The notes under the pieces were generated by a model. The model saw only the letters and a list, made by a program, of their open reading frames with translations. It had not been told where the DNA came from and did no database searches. Below, one piece after another: positions 13,302 to 14,639 of a DNA stretch of 14,639 bases. The position numbers and the translations under genes are program-made. Every line of letters begins with the position of its first letter. The stretch's first letter is position 1. This DNA is from an uncultured Ruminococcus sp. (GTDB lineage Bacteria; Bacillota; Clostridia; Oscillospirales; Acutalibacteraceae), in NCBI GenBank assembly GCA_946414115.1, contig CAMKNF010000031.1:1-14639 (forward strand), written 5' to 3'.

Positions 13302-14639
13302 ATGAATAAACGTATTATTGTCTATATACTCGGCTGGGTTCTCATTATTGAGGGTGCGGCTATGCAGATTGCAACAGTGACCTCGTTTATTTACGGTGAA
13401 CACGAGGGGCTGTATTTTCTGTTTACGGGTGCGGCAAGCGCAGTACTGGGTTTTCTTGCAATTAAAATTAAAAAGCCTAAAAATATGGTGCTTTATCAGA
13501 AAGCAGGCTTTGCGGCTACGGCGTTAAGCTGGATTATGATGTCGCTTGTCGGCTGTCTGCCGTTCTGGCTGAGCGGTGAAATTCCGAGCTTTATTGATGC
13601 ATTTTTTGAAACCGTTTCGGGTTTTACCACAACAGGCTCGTCAGTTCTTCCGAATGTTGAAGCTTTAAGCCACGGTATGCTTATCTGGCGAAGCTTTCTG
13701 AACTGGCTGGGCGGAATGGGCGTTATTGTGTTCCTGCTTGCGATTATCCCGAAGCTGGGCGGTCAGCAGAACATTTACCTTATGAAGGCAGAAAGCCCCG
13801 GTCCGATAATCGGCAAGGCTGTTCCGCATATGCGTCACTACGCCGCTTTGCTTTACGGCATATATATCGGGCTGACTGCGCTTGAAATCATACTTCTGCT
13901 TTTCGGCGGAATGGGATTTTTTGACGCACTCAACACGAGCTTTGCAACGGCAGGCACAGGCGGTTTCGGCATACACGCAAACAACATTGCCGCCTATGAC
14001 ACCTACTATCTGCAAACGGTTATTGCAATATTTATGCTGTTGTTCAGCCTTAACTTCTCGTTCTACATTCTCCTGCTTGCAAGGAAATTCAAGCAGGCGT
14101 TCAGAATGGAAGAGCTGTGGGTTTATCTGGGAATCATCGTTGTTTCAATCGCTGTAATCACAATAAACATCAGCTCCCTCTACCCCACACTTTACGAGTC
14201 GTTCCATCAGAGCTTTTTCTATGTTTCGTCAATCATCACGACAACGGGCTTCGGAATCGGCGACGTAAACCATTGGCCTGCGCTTTCAAAGGCTGTCATT
14301 ATTGTAATAACCTTTATCGGCGCAATGGCGGGAAGTACCGGCGGCGGATTCAAGATTTCCAGAATACTTATTCTCTGCAAGGAGGTCAAAAAGGAATTTG
14401 CTCTGCTTATTCACCCGAGAAATGTAAAGACTGTTAAAATGGACGGCAAAACCGTTGACCACAGCGTAATGCGAAGCACGTCGGTATTTTTTGTGGTGTA
14501 TATTGGAATATTCGTTTTCAGCTTTCTGCTGATTTCAATTGAGAATAAGGACTTTTTAACAAGCTTTACCAGCGTTGCGGCAAACCTGAATAACACAGGT
14601 CCGGGACTTGGCGAAGTCGGTCCGGTCGGAAGCTACTCT
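13302..14639 (+). CDS. trkH: Trk potassium transporter membrane subunit, 3' end missing
   Basis: TrkH is the K+-conducting membrane subunit of the Trk system, working with the TrkA ring encoded just upstream. The frame is open for 446 codons to the last base of the window; E. coli TrkH has 483, so perhaps 30-45 residues are missing. The four pore-loop filters of the Trk/Ktr/HKT fold are all visible: TTTGSS (Gly112), TAGTGGFG (Gly220), TTTGFGIG (Gly316) and NNTGPG (Gly433). The loop within the third repeat, GAMAGSTGGGFKISR (340-354), is the flexible gate loop that closes the pore. Many hydrophobic helices surround these motifs. The signature GGQQNIYLMKAESPGP lies at 153-168. GAGGGT overlaps the trkA stop codon, 11 bases before the ATG, so translation is probably coupled. 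Confidence 0.95.
   Translation, partial: MNKRIIVYILGWVLIIEGAAMQIATVTSFIYGEHEGLYFLFTGAASAVLGFLAIKIKKPKNMVLYQKAGFAATALSWIMMSLVGCLPFWLSGEIPSFIDAFFETVSGFTTTGSSVLPNVEALSHGMLIWRSFLNWLGGMGVIVFLLAIIPKLGGQQNIYLMKAESPGPIIGKAVPHMRHYAALLYGIYIGLTALEIILLLFGGMGFFDALNTSFATAGTGGFGIHANNIAAYDTYYLQTVIAIFMLLFSLNFSFYILLLARKFKQAFRMEELWVYLGIIVVSIAVITINISSLYPTLYESFHQSFFYVSSIITTTGFGIGDVNHWPALSKAVIIVITFIGAMAGSTGGGFKISRILILCKEVKKEFALLIHPRNVKTVKMDGKTVDHSVMRSTSVFFVVYIGIFVFSFLLISIENKDFLTSFTSVAANLNNTGPGLGEVGPVGSYS

Noticed and set aside
14117..14437. A 106-codon + strand open frame near the window end
   Set aside because: It lies in another frame of trkH, whose own frame is open from 13302 to the window end and carries all four K+ filter motifs.

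Overview
The window reads as chromosomal DNA of a low-to-moderate GC, Gram-positive anaerobe of the class Clostridia, most likely a gut or rumen Oscillospiraceae/Ruminococcus-type bacterium. This is inferred from four things: the prs - pth - mfd - PrsA-like order typical of Firmicutes, two lipoproteins with Gram-positive lipoboxes, a clostridial-length AdhE, and a BspA-type leucine-rich-repeat lipoprotein. The species cannot be named from the sequence alone. Every gene I can support lies on the + strand.

Layout. The 3' end of prs (PRPP synthetase) is followed by a terminator, then pth (peptidyl-tRNA hydrolase), a 450-base gap, and mfd (transcription-repair coupling factor). A 703-base gap ends in a good promoter that drives two envelope genes: a divergent PrsA/SurA-like lipoprotein and a Pro/Asp/Glu-rich single-pass membrane protein. 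These are closed by a terminator. A separately promoted BspA-like lipoprotein follows, then adhE (bifunctional acetaldehyde/alcohol dehydrogenase) with a strong terminator. After a 506-base gap comes a Trk potassium-uptake operon: trkA, preceded by a promoter and a perfect leader hairpin, and trkH, which runs off the window end. The trkH reading frame is open from 13302 to the last base.

The most unusual content is between the genes. Three of the long gaps (after pth, after mfd, after adhE) carry members of one repeat family. Members have terminal inverted repeats built on AAACTATAATTT or AAACGATAATTT, followed by a GCCGAG...CTCGGC hairpin, a conserved body, a GGGACG...CGTCCC hairpin, and in two copies a GGACACGGC/GCCGTGTCC palindrome. 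They encode no protein and look like non-autonomous (MITE-like) elements. The copies differ informatively. One (1051-1421) carries an extra insert. One (4930-5447) is broken or rearranged and supplies the mfd stop codon. One (11509-11735) looks compact and close to intact.

Functionally the genes are mostly housekeeping: nucleotide precursor synthesis, translation quality control, DNA repair, extracytoplasmic protein handling, fermentation and K+ uptake. No phage, CRISPR, tRNA, rRNA or classical insertion-sequence gene was seen.
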